NCBI GenBank assembly: GCA_030682795.1
Contig: JAUXNJ010000047.1
Location: forward strand, 1-64,000
Length of the DNA: 64,000 nucleotides
Source: Sphingobacteriaceae bacterium
Lineage (GTDB): Bacteria; Bacteroidota; Bacteroidia; UBA7662
Direction of reading: 5' to 3'
Below are positions 25,176 through 32,941 of the stretch, one piece after another; the stretch's first letter is position 1, and each line of letters begins with the position of its first letter. The notes under the pieces are model-generated. The model was not told the origin of the DNA and did no database searches. It saw only the letters and a list, made by a program, of their open reading frames with translations. The position numbers and the translations under genes are program-made.

Positions 25176-26324
25176 CCCTCAAATTCAGTGCCGAATAAAA
25201 AACATGTGCTTGTGCTTAGCAGTTGGTATCCCGAAAATGCCAATTCGCGCAACGGATTGTTCATTACCCGGCAGGTAGAAGCCTTGGCCAGCTTAAACGT
25301 GTTTCGCTTGGGATTAATTGCAGCGGTGCCAACTTCGGCTGGTCGCAAGGATTTTGAAAGTTTTGAGCGTGCTGGGTTACATCACCACATTGCGTATTAC
25401 AGGGCAGGTAATTTTGCTTTGCTTCAAGGATTGCGTTACGCCTTGGCCATTTGGCGGGCGTACCGTTCGTATGTAAAAGAGGCTGGTAAACCTGATTTGC
25501 TTTTTTTGCAGGTGGTGTGGAAGGCTGGCTGGATGGCCCTGAAGTTTCATTTTTTATTCAATTTGCCTTATGTGGTGATGGAGCATTGGTCGGGTTACCT
25601 GCCTGAAGCGGCTTCCTTCAAAGGGTTTTGGCGTCGCTACATCACCCGGATGGTGATTGATCGGGCCGAGCAAGTTTTTACAGTCTCCGCACATCTGAAA
25701 CGGGCCATGCTGCAACAAGGTCTTCAAAATCGTTATGCTGTTGTCCCAAATGTGGTAGATACAGCTATATATAAGCCTCAAAGCGAACGCAAGAGATCTG
25801 AAAGTCCGCTTTTTTTACATGTGAGTAATCTTGCGGAAGTAAAGCAATTTGACTTGCTTCTAGCCGCCTTTGCGCAATTCCAAAGTCGTTATACCGATGC
25901 GCAATTACTCGTGGCAGGAGCCTTCGCACCACAGGAGGCTCGAAAGCAGTTCGCTGGTCCCTGGCAAGGCGTATCACTCCTTGGTGTGCAAGCGCCCGAA
26001 TCTTTAGCGGTTTTGTATACCCAGGCCACTGCGCTGTTGTTGGCAAGCAAGTTTGAAACCTTCTCGATTGTGGTTCCTGAGGCCATGGCTTGCGGGGCTG
26101 AGGTTATTGCGGCGCCCCTGCCTGCGGTGAAAGAACACGAGGCATTTGGTAAGATTAATTGGGTGGAGCAACCCGATGCCGGCGCTTGGTGCGCGCAAAT
26201 GGAACAGGTGTGGAAGTCCCAGCCGCTGCCTCATGATTTTGAAGGCATCCATGCTGCTTATGGCGAGCAGGCCGTGGCGGAGCAATTATTAAAGCATATA
26301 AATCGGGTGCTGCATGCTTCGTAA
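25170..26324 (+). CDS. Glycosyltransferase (GT4/family 1-like)
   Basis: A protein of up to 384 residues with GT-B fold signs. It has LVLSSWYPENANSRNGLF at the N-terminus, a donor-binding domain start at FLHVSNLAEVKQFDLLL, and the ESFSIVVPEAMACGAEVIA-type motif (here FETFSIVVPEAMACG), whose glutamates contact the nucleotide sugar. It probably builds a surface polysaccharide or glycolipid together with the flippase that overlaps it by 11 bases. Starts are TTG 25170 (overlapping the OstA-like gene) or GTG 25188 (MPNKKHVLVLSSW). I prefer 25188 but cannot decide. Confidence 0.82.
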   Translation: MQPSNSVPNKKHVLVLSSWYPENANSRNGLFITRQVEALASLNVFRLGLIAAVPTSAGRKDFESFERAGLHHHIAYYRAGNFALLQGLRYALAIWRAYRSYVKEAGKPDLLFLQVVWKAGWMALKFHFLFNLPYVVMEHWSGYLPEAASFKGFWRRYITRMVIDRAEQVFTVSAHLKRAMLQQGLQNRYAVVPNVVDTAIYKPQSERKRSESPLFLHVSNLAEVKQFDLLLAAFAQFQSRYTDAQLLVAGAFAPQEARKQFAGPWQGVSLLGVQAPESLAVLYTQATALLLASKFETFSIVVPEAMACGAEVIAAPLPAVKEHEAFGKINWVEQPDAGAWCAQMEQVWKSQPLPHDFEGIHAAYGEQAVAEQLLKHINRVLHAS

Positions 26325-27582
26325 GGTACTCCATACCTTTGTTTCAAGAGGCATCAATGCGGTGCTCAACTTATTGCTGGTGCTGATTACCGCGCGCTTT
26401 TTGGGCGCAGAGATTCGTGGCGAAATCAGTTTGCTGGTGGCTAGCATGAATTTGTCGTTGCATGCGGTTGGACTCGCGGGTGGGGCGGCTTTGCTCTATC
26501 TGGTGCCGCGTTTTGCGCCAGGTCATTTGTACCGCATTTCCATGGGGTGGATGCTGCTGGTGACTGTGCTCACCCTACCTATGCTGCAGCTGGCCGGACA
26601 ATGGCAAGGACTAAGTACAGGGCTTTGGTTGTTGCTACTATTACTGTTCAATGCCGCCAATGTAAATCGCTACATGCTCTTGGCCTTCCGCCAAATTGAG
26701 CTTGACAATCGCATAGCCATTGGCTTTGGTGCGTTACAACTGGCTTTACTAAGTGTATTCCTGCTGTGGGGAAGCGAGCGGAACCTCTTACTGTTTGTTT
26801 ATGTGCTGCTAGCGGCCAATGCGGCTTTATTGCTGCTTACAACGGCATTGGTTGTGAAGTACTGGCCTCTCGAAAGTGCCAAACAAGTGCAGGGGGTGTT
26901 TAAAGCCATTTTTGGACATGGATTTTGGGTACAAATGGCCAATATTACGCAATTGCTTAGCTACCGGCTATCGTATTATTTGCTCGAAAGTCAGCTAGGT
27001 ACAGAAGCGGTAGGTATTTATGGCGTAGCAGTTTCTTTGGCAGAAGCTTTGTGGATTGTTAGCCGGTCGATTTCCTTAGTCCAAGTGAGCGAAATCGCTA
27101 ACAGTCACGTTGAAAGCGAGCAACAGCAACTAACAGCAACCTGGAGCAGGGTAACAATTTGGCTTACCGCTATTTGTTTAATCCCGTTGCTTTCTATTCC
27201 TGATGCTTGGTTTGGGGCCATTTTTGGCGCTGATTTTATGGGTATTCGTACGTTGTTGTTTTGGCTGGCGCCGGGTATTTTGGCTTTGGCAACTTCTAAT
27301 ATTCTTACGCATTACTTTTCTGGTAAGGGTAAGTACCAATTGAATGCCTTGGTCTCTGCTTTTACATTAATGGTGGTAGCTTTGCTTTTACCAAATATGA
27401 TTACGCGTTGGGGGGTGGTAGGGGCTGCGGCGGGACAATCTATCGCCTACCTACTTGCCTGGCTGTTTGCGGTGTTGCTTTTCTCAAAAGGAAAGCTGTT
27501 GAGTATCTTCAGTGTTTTACCTCAACCTGCAGATTTTAAATTGCTTCAAAAAAAATGGCAGCTTTTTCGCGAAAAGGCATAA
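26314..27582 (+). CDS. Polysaccharide/oligosaccharide flippase
   Basis: A 422-residue integral membrane protein with about 12-14 transmembrane segments and the MOP-superfamily start VSRGINAVLNLLLVLITARFLG (a long N-terminal amphipathic stretch before the first helix). The second conserved piece is AEIRGEISLLVASMNL. These flippases move lipid-linked sugars across the inner membrane; the adjacent glycosyltransferase supports this. No Wzy polymerase is nearby. The transcript ends at the hairpin at 27587. Confidence 0.85.
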   Translation: MLRKVLHTFVSRGINAVLNLLLVLITARFLGAEIRGEISLLVASMNLSLHAVGLAGGAALLYLVPRFAPGHLYRISMGWMLLVTVLTLPMLQLAGQWQGLSTGLWLLLLLLFNAANVNRYMLLAFRQIELDNRIAIGFGALQLALLSVFLLWGSERNLLLFVYVLLAANAALLLLTTALVVKYWPLESAKQVQGVFKAIFGHGFWVQMANITQLLSYRLSYYLLESQLGTEAVGIYGVAVSLAEALWIVSRSISLVQVSEIANSHVESEQQQLTATWSRVTIWLTAICLIPLLSIPDAWFGAIFGADFMGIRTLLFWLAPGILALATSNILTHYFSGKGKYQLNALVSAFTLMVVALLLPNMITRWGVVGAAAGQSIAYLLAWLFAVLLFSKGKLLSIFSVLPQPADFKLLQKKWQLFREKA

Positions 27583-27586
27583 AAAA

Positions 27587-27606
27587 AGCCGACTCGTAAG
27601 TCGGCT
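27587..27606. terminator. Bidirectional terminator between flippase and tRNA-His
   Basis: AGCCGACT (27587-27594), loop CGTA, AGTCGGCT (27599-27606), perfect 8 bp. On the minus strand it is followed by a run of T residues, making a good intrinsic terminator for tRNA-His. On the plus strand it closes the flippase transcript with a weaker T run. Confidence 0.8.
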
Positions 27607-27616
27607 TAATCATTCG

Positions 27617-27691
27617 GGTGAAAGACCGGGTTCGAACCGGCGACCTCTAGTGCCACAAACTAGCGCTCTAACCAGCTGAGCTACAATCACC
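27617..27691 (-). tRNA. tRNA-His (anticodon GTG)
   Basis: On the minus strand: D arm AGCTCAGCTGGTTAGAGC, anticodon stem CTAGT/ACTAG around loop TTGTGGC (anticodon GTG), T loop TTCGAAC with stem GCCGG/CCGGT, and a G at position -1 opposite C73, the His identity pair. The acceptor stem GTGATTG/CTTTCAC has two adjacent T-T mismatches (positions 5-68 and 6-67). CCA is not encoded. It has its own promoter and terminator. Confidence 0.85.
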
Positions 27692-27728
27692 ATTTTATTA
27701 GCGGGTCTTGCGAATCGCTAACGAAGTG

Positions 27729-27759
27729 CAAATATACATCCTTAACGCATTTTTTACAA
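27729..27759 (-). promoter_or_regulatory. Promoter of tRNA-His
   Basis: On the minus strand: TTG (27757-27759), 20-base spacer, TATATTTG (27729-27736). The predicted start is near 27724, about 33 bases before the mature tRNA. Confidence 0.65.
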
Positions 27760-27798
27760 CAATCAGAAAAAAATGCAGTAAATTTCACCAGCGTGCTA

Positions 27799-28167
27799 CT
27801 ATGCCGCAAGTTTTTCTTCTTTTCTAAAGATGACAACTTCTTCCCCAACTTTTTGATAACCATATTCATAGCAGAAGTAGCGCGGACTCCCCAGTCGATT
27901 CAGTTCTACGTGTGTGTGATACTTTAAAGTAAAACCGGCTTCTATCAGTTTTTCCAAAAGTATTTTCGATTTCTGTTGATGTTGAGGTAATAAAGCTTCC
28001 AAAATGCGTCTGTTTTTGCGCAAAATGTTGTGGATGTTACGAATGAGCAACACGGCATCACAGTGCTGCTTGTTGTAATGTGCGTTTCTGCATAAATCAT
28101 CGCAGAATTTTTTGTCGCGGCGTCCTTTAATAGCAGTACCGCATTCCAAACAGGTTTTTTGGTCCAT
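27799..28167 (-). CDS. Small zinc-finger protein, unknown function
   Basis: A 122-residue protein beginning MDQKTCLECGTAIKGRRDKK, with four cysteines spaced C-x2-C ... C-x3-C (CLEC, then FCDDLCRNAHYN), a treble-clef or zinc-ribbon module at residues 6-32. Basic and helical regions (RNIHNILRKNRRILEALL) follow; a short beta-type C-terminus ends the protein. It looks DNA- or RNA-binding. The start at 28165-28167 is chosen because the zinc module begins there. It is divergent from ssb, with the AAACGT-box cluster in between. Confidence 0.6.
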   Translation of the reverse strand: MDQKTCLECGTAIKGRRDKKFCDDLCRNAHYNKQHCDAVLLIRNIHNILRKNRRILEALLPQHQQKSKILLEKLIEAGFTLKYHTHVELNRLGSPRYFCYEYGYQKVGEEVVIFRKEEKLAA

Positions 28168-28207
28168 GGCATTGATTTTAAGTGAAACAGTAAAGCGAAC
28201 CGTAAGC

Positions 28208-28246
28208 AAACGTTTAACAAACGTATACATACGTTTTCAAACGTTT
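28208..28246. promoter_or_regulatory. Cluster of AAACGTTT/AAACGTAT boxes
   Basis: AAACGTTT at 28208-28215 and 28239-28246 flank a composite palindrome AAACGTAT-AC-ATACGTTT at 28219-28236. Box centres lie 15-16 bases from the composite centre. On the minus strand TACGTTTG (28218-28225) is also a -7 element for the zinc-finger gene. A dimeric or multimeric regulator binding here could control both this gene and ssb. Confidence 0.6.
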
Positions 28247-28333
28247 AAATTACGGCTAACGATTATCTCATTTGCAGCTTTGTTTTACGAAATCAGTTCG
28301 TTTGTTTCTTTTTTAAACTTAAAAATTAAAATT

Positions 28334-28684
28334 ATGGGCAACATGAGAAATCAGGTGCGCCTCATCGGCAACCTGGGAAAGGATCCTGAGATCCGCGACA
28401 TCAGCGAAACTAAGAAGTTCGCAAAGATTAGTTTGGCTACAAACGAAACCTATCTCAATGACAAAGGGGAAAAGGTAACCGAAACGCAATGGCACAACAT
28501 TGTGTTTTGGGGCAAGCTTGCCAACCTTGCTGAAAAGTACTTGGTGAAGGGCTCTGAAATAGCCATTGAAGGCAAACTCACAACCAGGGTTTTTAATGAT
28601 AAGGACGGCCATCGCCGCTTTATTACAGAAATCGTAGGGACTGATCTGGTGTTTTTAGGCAAAAAGACAGCACAAGCAGCTTAG
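28334..28684 (+). CDS. ssb: Single-stranded DNA-binding protein
   Basis: A 116-residue OB-fold SSB: VRLIGNLGKDPEIRDI, FAKISLATNETY, TQWHNIVFWGKLANLAEKYL and GSEIAIEGKL. Residues 1-110 cover the whole OB fold. The usual acidic C-terminal tip (DDDIPF) is absent; the protein ends VFLGKKTAQAA. This short form may be an accessory SSB, the main tailed SSB being elsewhere. The start at 28334 is preferred; ATG 28343 would remove only three residues. A strong terminator follows. Confidence 0.9.
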   Translation: MGNMRNQVRLIGNLGKDPEIRDISETKKFAKISLATNETYLNDKGEKVTETQWHNIVFWGKLANLAEKYLVKGSEIAIEGKLTTRVFNDKDGHRRFITEIVGTDLVFLGKKTAQAA

Positions 28685-28693
28685 AAACAAAAA

Positions 28694-28718
28694 GGGTGCT
28701 TTTCATCGAAAAGCACCC
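28694..28718 (+). terminator. Terminator of ssb
   Basis: GGGTGCTTTTC (28694-28704), loop ATC, GAAAAGCACCC (28708-28718): perfect 11-bp stem 10 bases after the ssb stop. It also lies 22 bases beyond the end of the convergent T9SS gene and may serve both. Confidence 0.75.
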
Positions 28719-28740
28719 TCTACTGATTATTTGTGCGGTT

Positions 28741-30771
28741 TTATTTGATTATCGCGAATTTCCCTGTTTGTACATCGTTGGTACGGAGATCTTTTACTGA
28801 AAATAGGTATAAGCCGCTTGCCAGATTCTGCTTGTCATCAGACAGTAAATCCCAAGCGTGCTCTCCACCAGCCATGGTGGTTTGGCTTGGGTTTCCTCCG
28901 AAACTATTGTACCAGCCAATGGTGCTACCATTAAAGTTGCTGCCAGCGTCATGCAGTAGTGTGGCAACAATATCACCGCTAACAGTGTAAATTCTAATTT
29001 CGGCACGCGCTGGAAGATTGTAAAAAACCATTTTTTTGGAGCGACTAGTGGTGCCATCCCAAGCTGCACTCAAGCGATAGGGATTGGGATAAACACCTGG
29101 TTTTCGATCTTTACTCATTTCACCAGCTTCTGTACCTGCATATATTCTAAAGGCATTTTGAATACGGGAGGACTCGAGAGGTTCTAAGCCAATAGCTGGG
29201 TCTCCCTCGTCAAAAGCAGTGAGAATGTATAAATATTGCCAACCATTTAAAACGTCACCTACCTCATATTTATACCAGTACTCCGTGGTGTCCTCTGAAA
29301 AGGTTACTGGGCTATTTAGCCTAACAGCATTAAAGCCATTATTGAATCCAACGGCATTTCCAGGTTTATCCCACTGTGCTAGTAAACTCGCGCGTGACAA
29401 AAAATTAGGACTTAAATCATCACCTGGTTTGGTTCGATAAATCCGGTACCCTTCAAAGTCCTTCACTTTAGTGATTGGATCTATGGCATCTTCTGATAGG
29501 CGATTCCAGTAAATCACAACCTTATTGTTTTGCGCCTCAAATCTAGCCTTAGGAGGAGGTGGTGGTTCTGGAAGAATGTAACGGTCGAGTACGCCATTAT
29601 TGTTTAAATCCTCGCCTGGATCTAATACGCCGTTCTCATTGGCATCTTCCCCAACAAAAGTGCGCTTGGCCCAGCCTAAATTTGCACGAAGCTGGGTACG
29701 GGCAAAATAGGTATCCAGGGGCGTGTCATCAAGTTGAGGCGCACAAACAGCAGCCATTACAAAAGTTACAGATTGGCCTGGCTCCACTCTGGCTACTGGT
29801 CCAGCTGAAATTAATTGCACACGATTGCCTGGTGTATTCAAACCGGCGCTTGGACCAAAATTACCTCTGGTTTTCATTCTATCGTAGCGCTGTAAGTCAT
29901 TGGTTGGTGCGGCCACGTTGTATAACCAATAATTACCGTTTACACGAGCAAAAGGAGTGTTGGGGTTATTCGGATGTATGTATTGTCCATTCTGTACAAT
30001 GCCCAAAAATTGCAAGGCACCATAGGAATTTGTAAAAGGACGATCCCCAATAACATCATAAGCATACATGGCCGAGAGTGTATCATCAAAGCCTAAACTG
30101 CCTTTGTTAAAAAAGGCACCGCCTCTATCGTTAGTTACATTTACATTTCGAACCACCAAGTCGCTCCACATTCCTAAATAAACCGAATCCCAAGCCACGT
30201 TATCATTGTTGGTGATGGTATAGTTTAATATGGTGAAATAATCCGCGAAGGGAAAGTTCCAAGCGTAGGTTTCCAACCTTACTCGCGCATTTAAAGGAGT
30301 TAGGTGGTTATTAATGGGTTGGTTAGAACCTGGTACAATGGTAAATTCATCTGTGAAATTGACCACATACTCCTGATGTGAACGGGCAGCTGTGGAAAAC
30401 ACTTCACTTCCCGTTAAACTCGACCGTGTGATAAACGGTGAGCCGGGTAATGGACTAAATTCATAACCGGCCTTACCTACGGCATAGCCGGAGGCATCAT
30501 CAACCGCTCCGGTCGAAACAGCTATCTGCCCATTTTTAATGGCGCCAATCCATAAACCTGCCTCGAACAAGTGTTCAACCCCCGAATTTAAAGGGTATTC
30601 CATCGATGGCGGACCCTGTGGGTCATTCCGTACGTTTGGCCTTCCAATAGCGCCAGCATTGGTAATGTTCAGACCGATATTGCCAATGCTGATCGTTTTT
30701 TCCTGAAACTGCCCATGTGCTATCCCAAAAAAGAAAAGCAAAAGCAAAAAACTAAATGAGAATTTCATCAT
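28741..30771 (-). CDS. Large secreted protein with EF-hand-like loops and T9SS/FlgD-like C-terminus
   Basis: A 676-residue protein with signal peptide 1-20. Residues 21-370 form a beta-rich domain I do not recognise. Residues about 375-397 contain DANENGVLDPGEDLNNNG, an EF-hand/dockerin-like calcium-binding motif, followed by a proline run (PEPPPPPKARFE) and a fibronectin-type region (about 410-540). The C-terminus (PNPYRLSAAWDG, LPARAEIRIYTVSGDIVATL, ASGLYLFSVK) is the FlgD-Ig/T9SS sorting module. A cell-surface or released protein, possibly part of gliding or adhesion. Many Bacteroidota have relatives without known function. Confidence 0.75.
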   Translation of the reverse strand: MMKFSFSFLLLLFFFGIAHGQFQEKTISIGNIGLNITNAGAIGRPNVRNDPQGPPSMEYPLNSGVEHLFEAGLWIGAIKNGQIAVSTGAVDDASGYAVGKAGYEFSPLPGSPFITRSSLTGSEVFSTAARSHQEYVVNFTDEFTIVPGSNQPINNHLTPLNARVRLETYAWNFPFADYFTILNYTITNNDNVAWDSVYLGMWSDLVVRNVNVTNDRGGAFFNKGSLGFDDTLSAMYAYDVIGDRPFTNSYGALQFLGIVQNGQYIHPNNPNTPFARVNGNYWLYNVAAPTNDLQRYDRMKTRGNFGPSAGLNTPGNRVQLISAGPVARVEPGQSVTFVMAAVCAPQLDDTPLDTYFARTQLRANLGWAKRTFVGEDANENGVLDPGEDLNNNGVLDRYILPEPPPPPKARFEAQNNKVVIYWNRLSEDAIDPITKVKDFEGYRIYRTKPGDDLSPNFLSRASLLAQWDKPGNAVGFNNGFNAVRLNSPVTFSEDTTEYWYKYEVGDVLNGWQYLYILTAFDEGDPAIGLEPLESSRIQNAFRIYAGTEAGEMSKDRKPGVYPNPYRLSAAWDGTTSRSKKMVFYNLPARAEIRIYTVSGDIVATLLHDAGSNFNGSTIGWYNSFGGNPSQTTMAGGEHAWDLLSDDKQNLASGLYLFSVKDLRTNDVQTGKFAIIK

Positions 30772-30822
30772 AAGCCACGAAAATAAGAAGAAGCTGTTAA
30801 ACCACTATTAAGTACCGCTATT

Positions 30823-31425
30823 TTAAATGCTTGATGAGCGAATTAAATATTGATGGGCTTCGGTTGGTCCAACATTCAGCAGCAAATCAAGTCCAGATAA
30901 ATTTGGTAAAAACCCGAAGCGATCGGTGAAACATTGATAATAAGGCGGGCAAACAGCACCATAACCCGACAGTTTTGGGTAGCGGTAATCTACATCAACA
31001 GGATAATCCATGCGAAATTTTTCGGTGTAGCCCAGCTGGGTTTTGAGCCCCATTTTTTTCAGTAGCCATTTTGTCCAAGTCATGTTCCAGTCCCATAATA
31101 ATTGGGGCCGTTCCAAAAATAAATGCGCCAGCTCTGATTCATAATATTCAAAGAATGGGGCTTTGCCATAGGCAGACTTGATGCTAAACCAATGTTGCTT
31201 GGGCCAATCGTTTTGGTAGGAAATAGCTGTTTGACAGTACATTTGTTTGTGCGATCTTCCTCCAGCAATAGGGATACTGAGCAATTGTCTGCCATTAGCA
31301 CTGTAGATAGAGGTCCGGTTGCGGGCAGATGATTTGACAAAATGCTCACAATTCTCCAACAAAACCAGAGGCTTATTTGCTATTTTTGTTAAATAACTCA
31401 CATCAGGCAAATATTGGAGTTCCAT
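30823..31425 (-). CDS. WbqC-family protein
   Basis: A 200-residue member of the WbqC family, often encoded near O-antigen or surface-sugar genes and thought to act in sugar modification or acyl transfer. The family's short N-terminal motif is replaced by MELQYLPDVSYLTKIA; other supporting pieces are LSIPIAGGRSHKQ, FEYYESELAHLFL, YRYPKLSGYGAVCPPYYQCF and the ending LSGLDLLLNVGP. The start at 31423-31425 gives the best N-terminus and leaves four bases before the divergent GWxTD start. Confidence 0.8.
   Translation of the reverse strand: MELQYLPDVSYLTKIANKPLVLLENCEHFVKSSARNRTSIYSANGRQLLSIPIAGGRSHKQMYCQTAISYQNDWPKQHWFSIKSAYGKAPFFEYYESELAHLFLERPQLLWDWNMTWTKWLLKKMGLKTQLGYTEKFRMDYPVDVDYRYPKLSGYGAVCPPYYQCFTDRFGFLPNLSGLDLLLNVGPTEAHQYLIRSSSI
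31381..31388 (+). promoter_or_regulatory. -7 element of the GWxTD gene, inside wbqC
   Basis: TATTTTTG lies 41 bases before the ATG at 31430 and within the first codons of the divergent WbqC gene, so the two transcripts must overlap at their 5' ends. No TTG is seen at the expected -33 distance. Confidence 0.45.
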
Positions 31426-31429
31426 AATT

Positions 31430-32938
31430 ATGAAAGCACCCATCGTATTTTCTATCATTTCAACTGCAAGTTTACGCTACTTAACGACTTCAATCAAGTT
31501 TTTGCTGTTGATTTGTACTGCTCTTCTCTTTTCAAATTGCGTGCAGGCCTTGGATGCGCAATTCAGATATGCAAGCTTTATTCAACCTGGAAAAGGCCCA
31601 TACATCGAAACCTACCTAGCCGTCAACAGCCGTTCTGTTCATTTTGTGAAATTGGCGCCCAACAAATTGCAAGGAGCGATTCAAATAACCATTAGCTTCG
31701 AACGAAACGATAGCATTATTTTATTTGATAAATACACCTTAAAAAGCCCTGAAATAGACACACTAAACCCTTTGAATTTCAGCTTTATCGACCTCCAGCG
31801 GTTTAGTTTGCCTCCAGGCACCTATTTTATGGAACTGCGTATTCGCGACCAATATGATACCACGAATACCGCCAGCGCTACAGGAACTATCGAATTAAAA
31901 ATGCCAGGGAATGCCATGCAATTTTCTGACATTATGTTGGTAGAAAGTTTTAAACGGGCAGAAAAAACGGGGCCTCTTACCAAAAGTGGACTTGATCTTG
32001 TACCCAGACCGTCGTTTTTTTACAATACCACCCATGATACCCTTCGTTTTTACACCGAACTGTATGGGAGTCAGTCACTACAGGATTCGGTTTTTATTAT
32101 CCGTGCCTTGCTCGAATATGGTGAGAAGCAGGTGGTTGATAAATGCAGCCGGTTTTACAAGCACAGCCCCAAAAACGTAATTGTTATTACGGATGCTTTT
32201 TTAATAGATGAGGTGCCGAGTGGGAATTATACCCTTCGGTTCGAAGCATTGAGTCGTTCAAATGAGCTGCTGGCCTCTAAAACCATGACCATCCAGCGAT
32301 TAAACAGTAAAATTGCCTTTGATGAGCAAAAAATGAAGGCGATTTCTACCAATATGTCGTTTGTAGATCCCATGACAAAACCGCAACTGCGCGATTACAT
32401 CGCCTCCTTACGCCCAATTTCGGAAATCTTTGAACGCGAGTATGCCGATAATTTATTGAAGTTAGATACCATAGATGTGGAATTACTGAAGAAGTTTATG
32501 TTGAGTTTTTGGGAGCGACGCGACAAAGCGAATCCGCAAGTGGCTTGGGCAGAATACCACATGCGCGTCAAAGAAACGATGGAGCTTTTCAGTTCTAAAA
32601 TTATGAAAGGCTATGAAACGGAGCGGGGTAGGGTGTATTTGCAATACGGCAAACCGAATACCCGCACCCAAGTAACGAATGAACCAAGCGCTTATCCTTA
32701 CGAAATCTGGTGGTACTATGAGTACAAGGGGCAACGAAACATCCGATTTGTATTTTACAATCCGGATATGATTACCAACGATTATCAACTGTTGCATTCT
32801 GAAGCCTTGGGGGAGACTTTTGATCCGCAATGGCGCCTGATTTTGTTTTCGCGCACCACTGCCTTCCGTGACATAGATGAGCAGATGAACCGCGGGCACT
32901 TTGGTAGTTACCTAGAAGACAATTTCCGCAACCAATAA
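31430..32938 (+). CDS. GWxTD domain-containing protein
   Basis: A 502-residue protein with a hydrophobic N-terminal segment (FLLLICTALLF, cut near VQA), probably periplasmic or outer-membrane. The C-terminal quarter shows the GWxTD domain: FWERRDKANPQ (where GWxTD proteins have FWxxRDP), RGRVYLQYGKP, YPYEIWWYYEY and RFVFYNPD. The N-terminal 350 residues have repeated beta-strands. The family is widespread in Bacteroidota and Gemmatimonadota but has no known function. It begins four bases from the divergent wbqC and is followed at three bases by an acyltransferase. Confidence 0.83.
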   Translation: MKAPIVFSIISTASLRYLTTSIKFLLLICTALLFSNCVQALDAQFRYASFIQPGKGPYIETYLAVNSRSVHFVKLAPNKLQGAIQITISFERNDSIILFDKYTLKSPEIDTLNPLNFSFIDLQRFSLPPGTYFMELRIRDQYDTTNTASATGTIELKMPGNAMQFSDIMLVESFKRAEKTGPLTKSGLDLVPRPSFFYNTTHDTLRFYTELYGSQSLQDSVFIIRALLEYGEKQVVDKCSRFYKHSPKNVIVITDAFLIDEVPSGNYTLRFEALSRSNELLASKTMTIQRLNSKIAFDEQKMKAISTNMSFVDPMTKPQLRDYIASLRPISEIFEREYADNLLKLDTIDVELLKKFMLSFWERRDKANPQVAWAEYHMRVKETMELFSSKIMKGYETERGRVYLQYGKPNTRTQVTNEPSAYPYEIWWYYEYKGQRNIRFVFYNPDMITNDYQLLHSEALGETFDPQWRLILFSRTTAFRDIDEQMNRGHFGSYLEDNFRNQ

Positions 32939-32941
32939 GGT

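Noticed and set aside
28741-30771. T9SS protein as a cellulosome dockerin
   Set aside because: Only one EF-hand-like stretch and no cohesin or cellulase nearby.
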